DNA of 64,000 nucleotides from the NCBI RefSeq assembly GCF_902859825.1, contig NZ_CADIKB010000004.1, forward strand, positions 186,001 to 250,000, written 5' to 3'. This DNA comes from Paraburkholderia phenoliruptrix. Lineage in GTDB: Bacteria; Pseudomonadota; Gammaproteobacteria; Burkholderiales; Burkholderiaceae. Below the pieces are notes generated by a model. That model was not told the DNA's origin. It did not search any database and saw nothing but the letters and a program-made list of their open reading frames with translations. The position numbers and the translations under genes are program-made. How positions within the stretch are numbered: position 1 is the stretch's first letter; each line of letters begins with the position of its first letter. Positions 1 to 9,423 of the stretch are shown piece after piece.

Positions 1-295
1 GCGAGAGGTGCGCGCTGATGCCCTGATTCGCCTCATTGCGGCGCACGACGACGCGGTGCGGTCCCTCGTAACCGGCCACGGCCGCCTGAATGGCGGCGAA
101 GGTCGAGTCGCGCGAGGCGTCGTCGGAAACGATGATTTCGAGCGGCTCGTAGGTTTGCGCGAGCGCGGCTTTCACGGCGTCGGCGATCTGCTGTTGCTGG
201 TTGTAGGCGATCAGCAGCATCGACGCGAGCGGGCGCTGCGGGGCCGACGCGGTGGACGCGGCAGGCGAGGATGGGAGCGGCGGACTATCGGTCAT
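1..295 (-). CDS. Glycosyltransferase family 2, N-terminal part (cut by window edge)
   Basis: Only the first 98 codons are present; the gene runs off the left edge. After a short Ala/Pro/Ser-rich leader the protein reads ASMLLIAYNQQQQIADAV and then EIIVSDDASRDSTFAAI, the nucleotide-sugar-binding beginning of a GT-A fold GT2 enzyme, including the Asp-Asp pair that precedes the DxD motif. GT2 enzymes usually act at the cytoplasmic membrane and add sugars to lipopolysaccharide or capsule precursors. The gene is divergent from the GT4 gene to its right and lies in a polysaccharide cluster, which suggests LPS or O-antigen assembly. The donor and acceptor cannot be read from this fragment. Confidence 0.8.
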   Translation of the reverse strand, partial: MTDSPPLPSSPAASTASAPQRPLASMLLIAYNQQQQIADAVKAALAQTYEPLEIIVSDDASRDSTFAAIQAAVAGYEGPHRVVVRRNEANQGISAHLS

Positions 296-456
296 GAATT
301 CGGCAAAGGTGCGATTGGGCTCGATTCTAATCGGTGCCGGGGCGGCTGCGTCATGCCGGGCGCCGGTGCGCATCCTTTACAATTGCGCTAGTTCGAAAAC
401 CGGCGCGCGGCGCACCTGCCGCCGGGGCGCCTCATTCCATCACCGAGACCTCTTCT

Positions 457-1536
457 TTGTCCGAGCCGATCCGCCCACTCCTCACCGACATCGCCCTGAC
501 CGCCCAGGCGCTCAAGAACAGCGGCGGCGCCGAGCGCTACACGCGCGACGTGATCGCCGGCCTGCATCGGATGGGTGTGCGGCCTACGCTTTTTGCCCGC
601 GAGATCGACCGCGCGCTGCCCGAGGCGGCTTGGGTCGACGCCCAACCGCTGAACGTGCGTTGGGCGCCACGCAAACTGCGCAATCTGGCATTCGACTGGC
701 GCCTCGCGCAGCGCCTGAAGCGCCGCCGTCCCGCCTGCGTGTTTTCGATCAATCACTCGACGCATGCCGACGTCGCGCTGTGCGGCGGCACGCATCCGGG
801 CTCGCTGGAAGCGGCAGGCCGCGCCGCGCGCCGCAGCGACCGGTGGCAGATCGAGCTGGAGCGGCGCGTCTACACGCACGCGCGCTCGATCGTCGCGCAT
901 TCGCAGTTGATGAGCCGTGAGTTGCAGCGCTTTTACGGCGTGCCTGCCGAACGCATCGACGTGATTTATCCGCCGGTCGACACCGAGCGCTTCCAGCCGC
1001 TGTCCGATGACGCCCGCGCCGCGGTCCGCCGGCACTTCCATCTGCCGGAAGACCGCGTGATCTTCGTGTTTTCGTCGACGAGTCACGAGCGCAAAGGCTA
1101 TCCGCTACTGGAGGCTTTCTTTTCGCAGACCACGCTGCCGGTTTGCCTCGCGGTAGCTGGACGGCCGGTGCCGCGAACCGGCGAAACGATTCGCTACGTC
1201 GGTTATTGCAACGAGATCGAGAAGCTGTTCGCCGCGGCGGATTTCACCGTCGTCGCGTCCGCGTATGAGCCGTTCGGGCTCGTGGGCGTGGAGTCGGTCA
1301 TGTGCGGCACGCCGCTTGTGATTGCCGACAATGTCGGTTCGGCGGAAACCGTGAAGGGCGCCGCGAAGATCGAGTTTTCGCGACAGGAGGCGGGCAGCTT
1401 CGAGCGCGCGATTCATGCGGCGCTCGAACGGGTGCGGCAAGGCGGCGCGAGAATCGCGGATCCGCTCGCGAGCCTCGTCTACGATCCGAGCGTCGACGCG
1501 CACGTCGCGGCGTTGTATGAACGCTTCAGGCGCTAA
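457..1536 (+). CDS. Glycosyltransferase family 4 (GT-B), LPS-type
   Basis: A predicted protein of 359 residues with a GT-B layout. Near the N terminus is NSGGAERYTRDVIAGL, the glycine-rich acceptor-side loop of WaaG-like transferases. The C-terminal half has VIFVFSSTSHERKGYPLL and then SAYEPFGLVGVESVMCGTPL, the nucleotide-sugar-binding E-x7-E region of Pfam Glycos_transf_1. I prefer the TTG at 457, which lies just before the conserved sequence. An ATG at 334 would add 41 residues rich in Arg, Ala and Gly that look like non-coding translation. The gene sits between a GT2 gene and the O-antigen ligase, so a role in LPS core or O-antigen assembly is likely. The sugar specificity is unknown. Confidence 0.82.
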   Translation: MSEPIRPLLTDIALTAQALKNSGGAERYTRDVIAGLHRMGVRPTLFAREIDRALPEAAWVDAQPLNVRWAPRKLRNLAFDWRLAQRLKRRRPACVFSINHSTHADVALCGGTHPGSLEAAGRAARRSDRWQIELERRVYTHARSIVAHSQLMSRELQRFYGVPAERIDVIYPPVDTERFQPLSDDARAAVRRHFHLPEDRVIFVFSSTSHERKGYPLLEAFFSQTTLPVCLAVAGRPVPRTGETIRYVGYCNEIEKLFAAADFTVVASAYEPFGLVGVESVMCGTPLVIADNVGSAETVKGAAKIEFSRQEAGSFERAIHAALERVRQGGARIADPLASLVYDPSVDAHVAALYERFRR

Positions 1537-1597
1537 AGCGCGCAGCGCGATGCATCCGGAGCGAGGCACATCCGGGCTTTCTAATGTGCCCGAAGCC

Positions 1598-2875
1598 TCA
1601 ACGCGCGCGCCGCTCGCCCTGCAATTCGCCCGACTGCTGCAGTTCGCGTTTGCGCGAATCGATCACCGCGAGGAAGGTCGCGACCAGCAGCGCGAGCAAC
1701 ACCGTCACCATGATCGGCACGAGCACGTCGATGGTCAGTCCGAAGATGACCGTGCTCGTCGCCACCGCCAGCCCGGCGTAGGAGGCCGCGCGGATCGCCG
1801 GGTCGCTCGAATGGCGGTGCCGCCAGAAATACACCGACATCCCATGGTAAAAAAGCAGCAGGCACGCCACGCCCACTGCACCCATTTCGGCGAGCGTCGA
1901 AAAGAAGTCGCTATGCGCGCGCTCGTTGACGATTTCGTTCTTCACCTCGCCGCGCTTCGCCATCGCGCCCAGTTCGTTCACGAGGTGGCCCTTGCCGATG
2001 CCATAGACGGGGTGATGCTCGAAGATCATCCGCGACGCGTTCCATAACTGCAGCCGCAGGCCGACGGACGTGTAGTCCTCGCCTTGATGCAGCATCGAAA
2101 AGTCGGTGGTGGCTTCGCTGATACGTTTCTGGATGCGTTCGGTTGAAAGCAGCGCGCCGGCCGCGATCACGATCGCGACGCTCGCGACCAGCAGGCGCTT
2201 CTTGTGCGCAAACCACTGATACTGCATGCCGAGCAGCACGACGAACACCGGCACGGCCAGCCAGCCGCCGCGTGTGCCCGACAGATAGGACGCGTAGCCG
2301 CCCGCCGCGAGAGCGATGAGCCGCACGCCGGCAATGCGCCAGTCGCGCGGACCGTCCCAGCCAAGCGTGAACGCGGACAGGAACGCCAGCAGCAGCGCCG
2401 TATCGCCGAAGGGAATGGCGTTCGTATAAGAATTATTGAGACGATTGGCGTCGGTCCAGCCACCGGCCGGTTGATCGACGACCGCCCAGATGCCCACGGC
2501 CAGCGCGCCCGCCGCACAGCCCCAGCCGATCATCCGCAGATGCCGCGACGGCAACTGCCGCAGCAGCAGGAACACCGGCAGCGCGAGCACGAAGCGCGAC
2601 AGCGCGTCGAACTGCCTCGGCAGCCAGTAACCCAGCACCACTTGCTGAACGCCGATTCCGACGACGAACGCGAGCATGCCGATAGTGAACCACCGGTAAG
2701 TGCGCAGGCCGGAGAAATAGCCGGGCGTGCGGCGGTTTGCGACGGCGGCGCCCAGCGCGAGCGCGAGAATGGCGAAGAAGCAGTAGCCGGTGCCGCCGCG
2801 CCAGACGAGATTGACCGCGGGCGCAAGAAACAGCAGGGCGGCGGTGAGCCAGACCAGACTGGGTGCAAAAATCAT
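1598..2875 (-). CDS. O-antigen ligase/polymerase family membrane protein (Wzy_C)
   Basis: About 425 residues, mostly hydrophobic, with roughly ten to twelve membrane spans. The conserved periplasmic loop of the WaaL/Wzy family is visible: SGTRGGWLAVPVFVVLL in mid-protein, then HHPVYGIGKGH and NERAHSDFFSTLAEMG, where the Arg and the His of the H-S/N motif are typical of O-antigen ligases. Members either join O-antigen to lipid A-core or polymerise O-units in the periplasm. I start at the ATG at 2875 (MIFAPSLVW), because the open frame above it is Arg/Pro-rich; an ATG at 2935 is also possible. The neighbouring glycosyltransferases support a polysaccharide role. Ligase and polymerase cannot be separated by eye. 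Confidence 0.82.
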   Translation of the reverse strand: MIFAPSLVWLTAALLFLAPAVNLVWRGGTGYCFFAILALALGAAVANRRTPGYFSGLRTYRWFTIGMLAFVVGIGVQQVVLGYWLPRQFDALSRFVLALPVFLLLRQLPSRHLRMIGWGCAAGALAVGIWAVVDQPAGGWTDANRLNNSYTNAIPFGDTALLLAFLSAFTLGWDGPRDWRIAGVRLIALAAGGYASYLSGTRGGWLAVPVFVVLLGMQYQWFAHKKRLLVASVAIVIAAGALLSTERIQKRISEATTDFSMLHQGEDYTSVGLRLQLWNASRMIFEHHPVYGIGKGHLVNELGAMAKRGEVKNEIVNERAHSDFFSTLAEMGAVGVACLLLFYHGMSVYFWRHRHSSDPAIRAASYAGLAVATSTVIFGLTIDVLVPIMVTVLLALLVATFLAVIDSRKRELQQSGELQGERRAR

Positions 2876-3167
2876 AGGGCGACTTTTTGTATTGACACTA
2901 CCGTTCCGGGTGGAACTGCGAAGGGCCGGATCCATCGTTGGGTTTTTTAAGACGGTAGGGCGATTGCGATTATAACCGTGCACTGCCTTGCAAAAAGCTT
3001 GCGTGGCGCCCCGTGAGATCGCCTGCAACGCCGGGCGGCGGCCACGGCCCGGCGCCACATGGGCCGCGTTTGTCGTGCGCGAAGGCGCGGGCGGTACAAT
3101 CCCCGCCACACTCATGGCCGGCGCGCGGCCGCAACCGCGTGCGCAACCCGCTCAACGGACAGAACCG

Positions 3168-4013
3168 ATGTTCTCAATCATCATCCCGACCTGGAACAAC
3201 CTGCCTTATCTGCGCCTCGTCATCGAGAGCCTGCGCCGTCATTCGACGCACGCGCATCAGATCATCGTGCACGTCAACGACGGCTCCGACGGCACGCTCG
3301 CCTGGGTGCGAGACGAGGGCATCGAGCACACGGCGTCGCCGGGCAACATCGGCATCTGTCACGCGGTGAACATTGCGGCGGCGCGTGCCACGCGCGACTA
3401 CATCGTCTATATGAACGACGACATGTACTGTTGCCCCGGCTGGGACGAGGCGCTGGTGAAGCGCCTGCCTCACATGCCCGCCGACAATCTGTTCATGCTG
3501 TCGGGCACCATGATCGAACCGGTCGATTCGGGCAATCCGTGCGTGGTCGTGCAGAACTTCGGCCGCGACGTGCAGACGTTCCGGGCCGACGAACTGGTCG
3601 CCGCGACGCCGCGGCTCGTGCGCGCGGACTGGCGCGGCGCGACGTGGCCGCCCACGCTCGTGCACCGGGACTGGTGGCACAAGGTGGGCGGTTACAGCAG
3701 CGAGCTGAGTCCCGGCATGAGCAGCGACAACGATTTTTCGATGAAACTGTGGGACGCCGGCTGCCGCGTGTTCCTCGGCGTCGGCGACAGTCTGGTTTAT
3801 CACTTCCAGCAGAAGAGCACCGGCAAGATCGTCAAAAATGATGGCCGCCGCCAGTTCCTGAACAAGTGGGGCATGACGCAGGCGACTTTCGACCGCTATT
3901 ATTTGCGGCGCGGCACGGCGGTGGACGGCGGGCCGGCGGTGAGCGAGCCCGAGCGCACCGGACGCTTGCGGCGCGCGCTGCTGAAGTCGCGCATCAAGCG
4001 CGCGTTCGGCTGA
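3168..4013 (+). CDS. Glycosyltransferase family 2
   Basis: 281 residues beginning MFSIIIPTWNNLPYLRLV, the canonical GT2 start. HVNDGSDGT and YIVYMNDDMYCC follow, where NDD fills the metal-binding DxD position. The middle contains a W-R-G-A-T-W segment and DWWHKVGGYSSELSPGMSSDNDF, corresponding to the acceptor and catalytic-base region (ED-like motif). No membrane spans are apparent, so the enzyme is probably cytoplasmic or peripheral. It faces away from the O-antigen ligase gene across about 290 bases, which presumably hold the promoters of both. The start at 3168 matches the family start; the in-frame extension upstream is low-complexity. Substrate unknown; LPS or capsule synthesis is inferred from context. 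Confidence 0.82.
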   Translation: MFSIIIPTWNNLPYLRLVIESLRRHSTHAHQIIVHVNDGSDGTLAWVRDEGIEHTASPGNIGICHAVNIAAARATRDYIVYMNDDMYCCPGWDEALVKRLPHMPADNLFMLSGTMIEPVDSGNPCVVVQNFGRDVQTFRADELVAATPRLVRADWRGATWPPTLVHRDWWHKVGGYSSELSPGMSSDNDFSMKLWDAGCRVFLGVGDSLVYHFQQKSTGKIVKNDGRRQFLNKWGMTQATFDRYYLRRGTAVDGGPAVSEPERTGRLRRALLKSRIKRAFG

Positions 4014-4076
4014 TGGCCTTGAACTGAGGCTTTGAACCGAGAGGTGCGGCCTGCGCGGGCCGCAAAGCACGTGGCG

Positions 4077-4418
4077 TCAAACGCCGCCGGTGACGAGCGG
4101 CAGCACGGTCAGATCCGGATGCGTGCCCTCGACGATGCTGCGTCCCACATGCACGCCCTCGTAAAGCGCGTCGTCCCTGCTGGCGAAGCTTTCTTCGCCG
4201 TCCGCGTGGAAAGACACCGCGTGCCCGGGAATCGACGGATCGGCCCCCGGATGACAGACGTAACCGACATACGTGTAGCGATTCTTCGCCGGGTTTGCGG
4301 TATTCGGCGGCGCGTTGAACTCGTTCGTTTCGCCCGGCGCATTTTTTTGCAAGGGCGCCACGTGAATCTCGAATCCCTCGTAATCGACCGTTTCCCAGGG
4401 TGCGGTTTCGTCGGCCAT
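4077..4418 (-). CDS. Conserved-looking hypothetical protein, 113 residues
   Basis: I do not recognise the family. The protein is acidic, soluble and has no signal peptide or membrane segment. It begins MADETAPWETVDYEGFEIHV and contains NRYTYVGYVCHPGADP and a DDALYEGVHVGRSIVEG stretch, with a mixed beta-rich look. The start at 4418 is chosen because GGAGG lies six bases before it, whereas an ATG ten codons earlier lacks such a site. Codon usage matches the neighbours and the ribosome binding site is good, so I think it is a real gene. It is monocistronic, between the GT2 gene and the SnoaL-like gene on the same strand as the latter. Function unknown. Confidence 0.65.
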   Translation of the reverse strand: MADETAPWETVDYEGFEIHVAPLQKNAPGETNEFNAPPNTANPAKNRYTYVGYVCHPGADPSIPGHAVSFHADGEESFASRDDALYEGVHVGRSIVEGTHPDLTVLPLVTGGV

Positions 4419-4503
4419 GGCCGCCTCCGTCTTCGTCGCGCATACCAAAAAGTCTAGGTGATTTCGTGGTGAAGCGCGCTGCCCGGCGGATACTGCGAAA
4501 CCA

Positions 4504-5073
4504 CTAGGGCTTCACTGCGCCGAGTTGCCTGAGCAGCGTCAGGTTGTCCTCCAGGTGCCAGTTTTCGACGATGCGCCCCTCCTTCACGCGATACAGATCG
4601 AAAGCCTGGAAATCGACAGGCTGGCCTTCGCCTTTGAGGCTCTGAAACTGGCCGGTGAAATGGCCGCGGAAGTGCAGGTGAACCGAAGCGCGGTCGCCGG
4701 CAACGACGAGGTCGTCGATTTCGGCGCGAAGATCGGGCACCGCCGCACGAAACGCCTGAGAGGCCTTCAGCGGACCTTCGGGGCCTTGCGGACGGCCATC
4801 GGGCAAGGTTCGGTCGACGAATGCCGGCGAAAGTGCGAGCGTCGCGTATGACTCTTCGCCGGTGTGCCAGAATGCCGCGTAGCGGCGCGCCGCGAGCACC
4901 ACGGCGGCGGCGCTCGCGGAATGACTGTCGGTGGCGAGATGGTGCGGCGCGGGCAGACCGGCATCGGCGGCGAGCGCGTTTGGCGCGGCCGTGAGCGTGC
5001 CGAGTGCGGCGGCGGCAGTAGCGGTGGTAATCAGCGCACGGCGCGCGATTGTGAACAGCAGGAGAGTGGACAT
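4504..5073 (-). CDS. Exported SnoaL-like / ester cyclase family protein
   Basis: 189 residues. The N terminus has two Arg followed by a hydrophobic Ala-rich run ending ALAADA, a likely Sec (possibly Tat) signal peptide of about 40 residues. The mature part has the cone-shaped alpha+beta (NTF2-like) signature of the SnoaL polyketide-cyclase-like family: YAAFWHTGEES near the start, a middle FRAAVPDLRAEIDDLVVAGD, and the closing GRIVENWHLEDNLTLLRQLG, close to the usual 'W...D..g.l.QLG' ending. Such proteins bind or isomerise small molecules, but the family is functionally diverse. The start at 5073 is set by TCCGGAG seven bases upstream. It is divergent from rdgC. No specific substrate can be inferred. 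Confidence 0.7.
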   Translation of the reverse strand: MSTLLLFTIARRALITTATAAAALGTLTAAPNALAADAGLPAPHHLATDSHSASAAAVVLAARRYAAFWHTGEESYATLALSPAFVDRTLPDGRPQGPEGPLKASQAFRAAVPDLRAEIDDLVVAGDRASVHLHFRGHFTGQFQSLKGEGQPVDFQAFDLYRVKEGRIVENWHLEDNLTLLRQLGAVKP

Positions 5074-5313
5074 AGCGGCGCTCCGGAGAGAAGTTGACGA
5101 CGTGGTCCGCATTCTCCGGATTACGGCAAATTTTGATAATGCGTCTTGTACTTGAAGCATTTTCTTATGATGCTTGAAAATGTGTGCCGCGAACCCGGGA
5201 CGTTGCGTCAGTTTTCCTCGCGTCCGAACAGACATCGGCCCATTGGCCACCGTGATCGCCCGACGCGCGCCGTCATATAGAATGACGCGCTTTGCCTGTC
5301 AGACACTTCGCCT

Positions 5314-6231
5314 ATGTGGTTCAAAAACCTGCAGCTTCATCGTCTTCCCGCGCCGTGGTCCGTCACGGCGGAACAAATGGAAAAATGGCTCGCGCCGCAC
5401 GCGTTCGCGCCCGGCAATAGTGTCGAAATGCAAAGCCACGGCTGGGCGTCGCCGCGCGATAACGACTCGCTCGTCTACGCGCTCAACGGCCAGATGCTGC
5501 TCACGTTTCGCGCCGAAAAGAAGTTGCTGCCCGCTTCGGTCGTCACGCAGGTGACGAAGGCGCGCGCTGCCGAACTCGAGGAGCAACAGGGTTTCAAACC
5601 CGGTCGCAAGCAGATGCGCGAACTCAAGGAGCAGGTGACCGATGAACTGCTGCCGCGCGCGTTCAGTATTCGCCGCGATACGCGCGTGTGGATCGATTGC
5701 CGCAATGGCTGGCTTGTTATCGACGCGGCGTCGCAGGCGGTCGCCGACGAAGTGCGCGGCCTGCTGGTGAAGTCGGTCGATCAACTGCCGCTCGGAACCG
5801 TGCGCGTCGCGCAATCGCCCGTTGCGGCCATGACGGAATGGCTGCTTTCGGGCGACGGTCCCGCCGGCTTTAGCGTCGACCAGGACACCGAGTTGCGCTC
5901 GCCGACGGAAGGCAACGCCACGGTCCGCTACGTCGGACACACGTTGGATGCGGAAGACATGCGCCGTCATATCGAGGCCGGCAAGCAATGCATGCGGCTT
6001 GCGATGACATGGAAGGACCGCGTGTCCTTCGTGCTGACGCCTTCGCTCACGATCAAGCGGATTGCGCCGCTCGACGTGTTGAAGGAAGCGGGCGATCCGA
6101 CCGCGCAAAACGACGACGAACGCTTCGACTCCGACTTCACGTTGATGACCGCAGAGCTGGACAAGATGCTCGGCGATCTGCTGGATGCGTTGGGTGGGGA
6201 GCAGGGCGAGGGGATGTTGCGGGCGGCTTGA
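5314..6231 (+). CDS. rdgC: Recombination-associated protein RdgC
   Basis: 305 residues, the normal length of RdgC. The start [17 protein letters not shown] is diagnostic, and the chain continues with the expected segments: [21 protein letters not shown], the charged [20 protein letters not shown] helix, and the C-terminal half with [16 protein letters not shown]. RdgC forms a ring-shaped dimer around double-stranded DNA and limits RecA-mediated recombination; it is a nucleoid-associated cytoplasmic protein. The gene stands alone, divergent from the SnoaL-like gene, with about 240 bases of shared promoter region. No unusual features are seen. Confidence 0.95.
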   Translation: MWFKNLQLHRLPAPWSVTAEQMEKWLAPHAFAPGNSVEMQSHGWASPRDNDSLVYALNGQMLLTFRAEKKLLPASVVTQVTKARAAELEEQQGFKPGRKQMRELKEQVTDELLPRAFSIRRDTRVWIDCRNGWLVIDAASQAVADEVRGLLVKSVDQLPLGTVRVAQSPVAAMTEWLLSGDGPAGFSVDQDTELRSPTEGNATVRYVGHTLDAEDMRRHIEAGKQCMRLAMTWKDRVSFVLTPSLTIKRIAPLDVLKEAGDPTAQNDDERFDSDFTLMTAELDKMLGDLLDALGGEQGEGMLRAA

Positions 6232-6421
6232 GGGGAGGCCGCCGGGTGATTTCTGCGCTTGCTCGTGCGGGGACGGTTGGCCTGTGTTGATGGAGGGTTT
6301 TGATTGGCCGGCATGCGCGGGTTTTTTTCGATGACCGAACCCTTGTCCCGTCATCGACGCACGTCACTTGCCTCCCGCGCCCGGCTTGCGCAGCATACCC
6401 TCGCGCGCATCAGGCAAACCC

Positions 6422-6886
6422 TTATCCCAACGCCGCCATCGCCTGTTCGATCTCCTCCTTGCTCAGGTCGCGCTTGTGTGTCGCCAAAGACCAGTTGTGC
6501 CCGAACGGGTCTTTCAACTGACCGTAGCGGTCGCCCCAGAACATGTCGGCGACCGGCACCTTGACGGTCGCGCCGGCATCGACAGCCTGCTGGAAACTGG
6601 CGTCCACATCTTCGACATAGTGGTGAATCGTCACCGGCGTGCCTTGCAGATGGTTCGGGCCGAAACACTGGTGTTCGGGCCATTCGTCGGTGAGCATCAG
6701 CATCGAATCGCCGATTTTCAGGCACGCGTGCATCACCTTGCCGTCCGGCCCCGGCAGGCGGAACTGCTCGACGGCGTTGAAGGCTTTCTTGTAGAACTCA
6801 ATGGCTTCTGCGGCATTCGCGCAGATCAGATACGGCGTGAGCGAGTGCATCCCGTCCGGGATCGGTTTGACAGCGGGGCTGGTCAT
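6422..6886 (-). CDS. VOC superfamily (glyoxalase/PhnB-like) protein
   Basis: 154 residues. The sequence MHSLTPYLICANAAEAIEFYKKAF is the typical beta-alpha opening of a PhnB/3-demethylubiquinone-like VOC domain. It is followed by KVMHACLKIGDSMLML and VTIHHYVEDVDASFQQAVDAGATV, then DMFWGDRYGQLKDPFGHNW, which carries the usual 'D.fGgr.g.v.DPfGh.W' ending. The metal positions of true glyoxalases are not obviously conserved, so catalysis is uncertain. The start at 6886 has AAGGAG eight bases upstream; the in-frame extension above it lacks a binding site. It is transcribed alone, convergent with rdgC. Many such proteins bind small hydrophobic or antibiotic molecules; the ligand here is unknown. Confidence 0.82.
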   Translation of the reverse strand: MTSPAVKPIPDGMHSLTPYLICANAAEAIEFYKKAFNAVEQFRLPGPDGKVMHACLKIGDSMLMLTDEWPEHQCFGPNHLQGTPVTIHHYVEDVDASFQQAVDAGATVKVPVADMFWGDRYGQLKDPFGHNWSLATHKRDLSKEEIEQAMAALG

Positions 6887-7018
6887 GACGGCGGCTCCTT
6901 GAAGTAACAGGTTCGTGGATTGAAAGTCCGACTGTTTCAGCCAGGCCTTCAACGTTACGACGAGCACCGCACCGCCGAATCGACACTCCGGAAAAAATAT
7001 TTTCGAGCCCGTCAGCCG

Positions 7019-8788
7019 TCAGCCTGCCGGGCTATCCTCGTCAGCAGGCGCGGCGGGCGCCGGCGCGGAACCCGGCGCAGGTGCCGCCGCGCCCGTCGGC
7101 GCGCCGAGTATGCTGATCTGGAAAGTCGGCGTGCCCGCGAGCGACTGCAGCGTCGCGTCCTCGGGAATGTGCTCGAGAAGCGGCAGAATCACCGAACCGC
7201 CGATGACCGCGCGCCGGCTGTTGTCGCCCGGCCGCAGTCCCCAGACGTCCTGATACACCACCGGCACGGCGACGCCGTTGCGCGTCGTATTGCCGATGTA
7301 AAGCATCACGTGCCCGCCGATATAGATCAGCGTGCGCAGCGGCACGCCGTGCTCGGCCAGATAGTCGAGCCTTTGCGCGGGCGTCGAGGCCGACAGGTCG
7401 ATCATGCGCCCGGCGCTCATCTGCGTGGACGAATGGCGCGGCAGCCACACGCCGAATGCCGCGAAGATGCTTTGCAACTCCGACGAACAGTCGTTGTAGA
7501 GGCCGCTGTTGCCCCAGCCGTAGGGACGGCCGATGAGTGCTTTCATGAGCGTCGCCAGATGGCGCGGCGTGGCGGCGAGCGGCATCGGCGCGATCTGTGT
7601 GTCGTCGAGTTCCGCGGTGCGGATGAGCGCCTCGCCTTCGGCGTCGCGCGCGGGCACGAGCACCGTGCGCGACGTGGGCGGCGGGACGGCGGCATCACTG
7701 CCGAGGTCGCCGTTATTCGAGTTCGCCGCAGCCCGACCTGCAGCCGAAAGCCCGCCACGCTTCGCCGTACCCCGCGCAGCATTGCCCGGCGACGCCGCCA
7801 CCAGCGGCAGCAGCGTCCCGGCGGGCGCCTCGAAGCGAAACACGCCGCGGCTGTCGCGCACCGGCACGAAAGCGCCGATTACTGCACCCAGCGATTTCGC
7901 GCTCGCGGCACGCCACGCATCGACAAAACGCTCGCTCGCCATGCCGACGCCGTCGCTGCGCACCCAGCCCTGGACGTCGGGCGTCTGCACGTAACGCCAT
8001 GCGCCGTCCACGCTCGTGCCGAGCACATACAGCGGCGTGCCGGGCCGCACGGCCGAAATCTGCAGATTGTCGAACGGATAGCCTTCGCCGGCGAGGCGGT
8101 GATCGTAGAAGGAAGGGTCGGTGGTGGGCAGCTCGCGCACCATCAGATTGGTCGTCGCAATGGCCCGCCGCAACGGCTGATAGACCGGCGCCTCCGTGAA
8201 TTGCGCGACGTTCATGTTTCGCGCAATGGCGTCGATCCACGCCTTGTCGTGCGGACGGAAATTCTCGCCGTAACCAACGGCCGCACCGCTTTTGCCGGTA
8301 TTGTCGAACCTGTCGATGCGGCGTTGCTGCAACGCGGCGATATCCGCGCCTTGCTGGCGATACACGCGCATCGTCACATACGCGGAATTCCACGGCGACG
8401 GCGCGCTCGTGCCCGTGCCGAAGTAGCGCGCGTAGAGGGCCTGAAAATGCGCCTGCTGGTCGGCGGGGCTCAGGAACGGCTGGTCGTAGCCGGCACTGTC
8501 GGGCTCGAGCCAGTGATCCACATTCTGGTCGTAAGCGCCGAGCGGAAAGAGCCCGACGGTGTCGGCGGGCACGCGCGCGTCGCGCGTGTGCGAGGGATTG
8601 CTGCACGCAGCCAGCGCGACGAGCGACGCCGCCGCCACGGACGCCGCGACAGCGCGCCAGCCGCCCTGCAACGCAGGGGCAATGCGCGCGTCGCGAAGCG
8701 GGTGGGGAAGGCGGAGAAAGCGCACCACACTAACAACGCACGCGGATCGAAAAACGCGGGCAACGCGAAAAGGAACGGCTAGACGCAT
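7019..8788 (-). CDS. NlpC/P60 family lipoprotein peptidase with SH3 domains
   Basis: 589 residues as opened. A hydrophobic stretch ends in LAAC at residues 59-62, a lipobox, so this is probably an outer-membrane or periplasmic lipoprotein; the long N-terminal section before it suggests the real start may be internal. The region PFLSPADQQAHFQALYARYF and the long middle resemble the N-terminal helical and SH3b domains of the N_NLPC_P60 family. The catalytic domain has RPYGWGNSGLYNDCSSEL with the nucleophilic Cys (DCS) and later TLIYIGGHVMLYIGN with the active His. The domain order fits cysteine endopeptidases that cut peptidoglycan stem peptides. Its Pro/Ala-rich C terminus is probably disordered. 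It is divergent from the molbindin gene. Confidence 0.85.
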   Translation of the reverse strand: MRLAVPFRVARVFRSACVVSVVRFLRLPHPLRDARIAPALQGGWRAVAASVAAASLVALAACSNPSHTRDARVPADTVGLFPLGAYDQNVDHWLEPDSAGYDQPFLSPADQQAHFQALYARYFGTGTSAPSPWNSAYVTMRVYRQQGADIAALQQRRIDRFDNTGKSGAAVGYGENFRPHDKAWIDAIARNMNVAQFTEAPVYQPLRRAIATTNLMVRELPTTDPSFYDHRLAGEGYPFDNLQISAVRPGTPLYVLGTSVDGAWRYVQTPDVQGWVRSDGVGMASERFVDAWRAASAKSLGAVIGAFVPVRDSRGVFRFEAPAGTLLPLVAASPGNAARGTAKRGGLSAAGRAAANSNNGDLGSDAAVPPPTSRTVLVPARDAEGEALIRTAELDDTQIAPMPLAATPRHLATLMKALIGRPYGWGNSGLYNDCSSELQSIFAAFGVWLPRHSSTQMSAGRMIDLSASTPAQRLDYLAEHGVPLRTLIYIGGHVMLYIGNTTRNGVAVPVVYQDVWGLRPGDNSRRAVIGGSVILPLLEHIPEDATLQSLAGTPTFQISILGAPTGAAAPAPGSAPAPAAPADEDSPAG

Positions 8789-8894
8789 GAGTTCGGCAAA
8801 GAGAGTCCAAGGGCACGATGATACGGCGTTGTGCGTTCCATTACACTTGATCGCAAGCTAGACCCACGCTTTTCCAGACCCGAGGGAGCACGAC

Positions 8895-9320
8895 ATGCAA
8901 ACGAGCGCACGTAATCGGTTCGCAGGCGAGGTAGTCGACATCACGCACGGCGCAGTGAACGACGAGGTCACGCTGCGCACCGCGGACGGCCTGGAAATCG
9001 TCGCGATAATCACGCACGGTAGCGCGACGACGCTCGGGCTGTCCGCGGGCAAGCGGGCCTTTGCGCTGGTGAAGGCATCGTCCGTCATCGTGATGGTCGA
9101 CGTCTCGAAGAACCAGGTGTCGGCGCGCAACTGCATCGCGGGCACCGTGACCGGCCTCACCAAAGGCGCGGTCAACTCCGAAGTGACAATCGAGGCGGGC
9201 GGCGCGCAGATCGCCGCAATCGTGACCACCGAGAGCGTCGAGCGGCTCGGCCTCGCAGCGGGGAAAGCGGCGAGCGCCATCTTCAAGGCGTCGAGCGTGA
9301 TTGTCGGCGTGGAGTCGTAG
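8895..9320 (+). CDS. Molbindin: two tandem TOBE/Mop domains
   Basis: 141 residues made of two similar halves. Each has the Mop pattern 'SARN.iaG.V..it.GAVN.EV.l' followed by 'i.aivT..s...LGL..GK.a.a..KASSVIV'. The repeats begin near residues 4 and 74. Mop (TOBE) domains bind molybdate or tungstate oxyanions between subunits, and stand-alone two-Mop proteins act as cytoplasmic molybdate stores or buffers. There is no signal peptide and no DNA-binding helix, so it is not ModE itself. GAGGGAG precedes the ATG. No mod transport gene is beside it in this window. The internal duplication is clear by eye. Confidence 0.88.
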   Translation: MQTSARNRFAGEVVDITHGAVNDEVTLRTADGLEIVAIITHGSATTLGLSAGKRAFALVKASSVIVMVDVSKNQVSARNCIAGTVTGLTKGAVNSEVTIEAGGAQIAAIVTTESVERLGLAAGKAASAIFKASSVIVGVES

Positions 9321-9423
9321 TGGCCGCACTCCAGTGATCGCGCAAGCGGCTTGCTTTACACTGGACCGCGCGGTTGCATCGTTTGTTTGTTTTGCCGTTT
9401 CTGGCTTTTACCACGGACCCACC

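Noticed and set aside
6920..8782. 620-codon plus-strand frame opposite the NlpC/P60 lipoprotein
   Set aside because: Extremely Arg-rich and without a family; the minus-strand gene has a lipobox and catalytic motifs.
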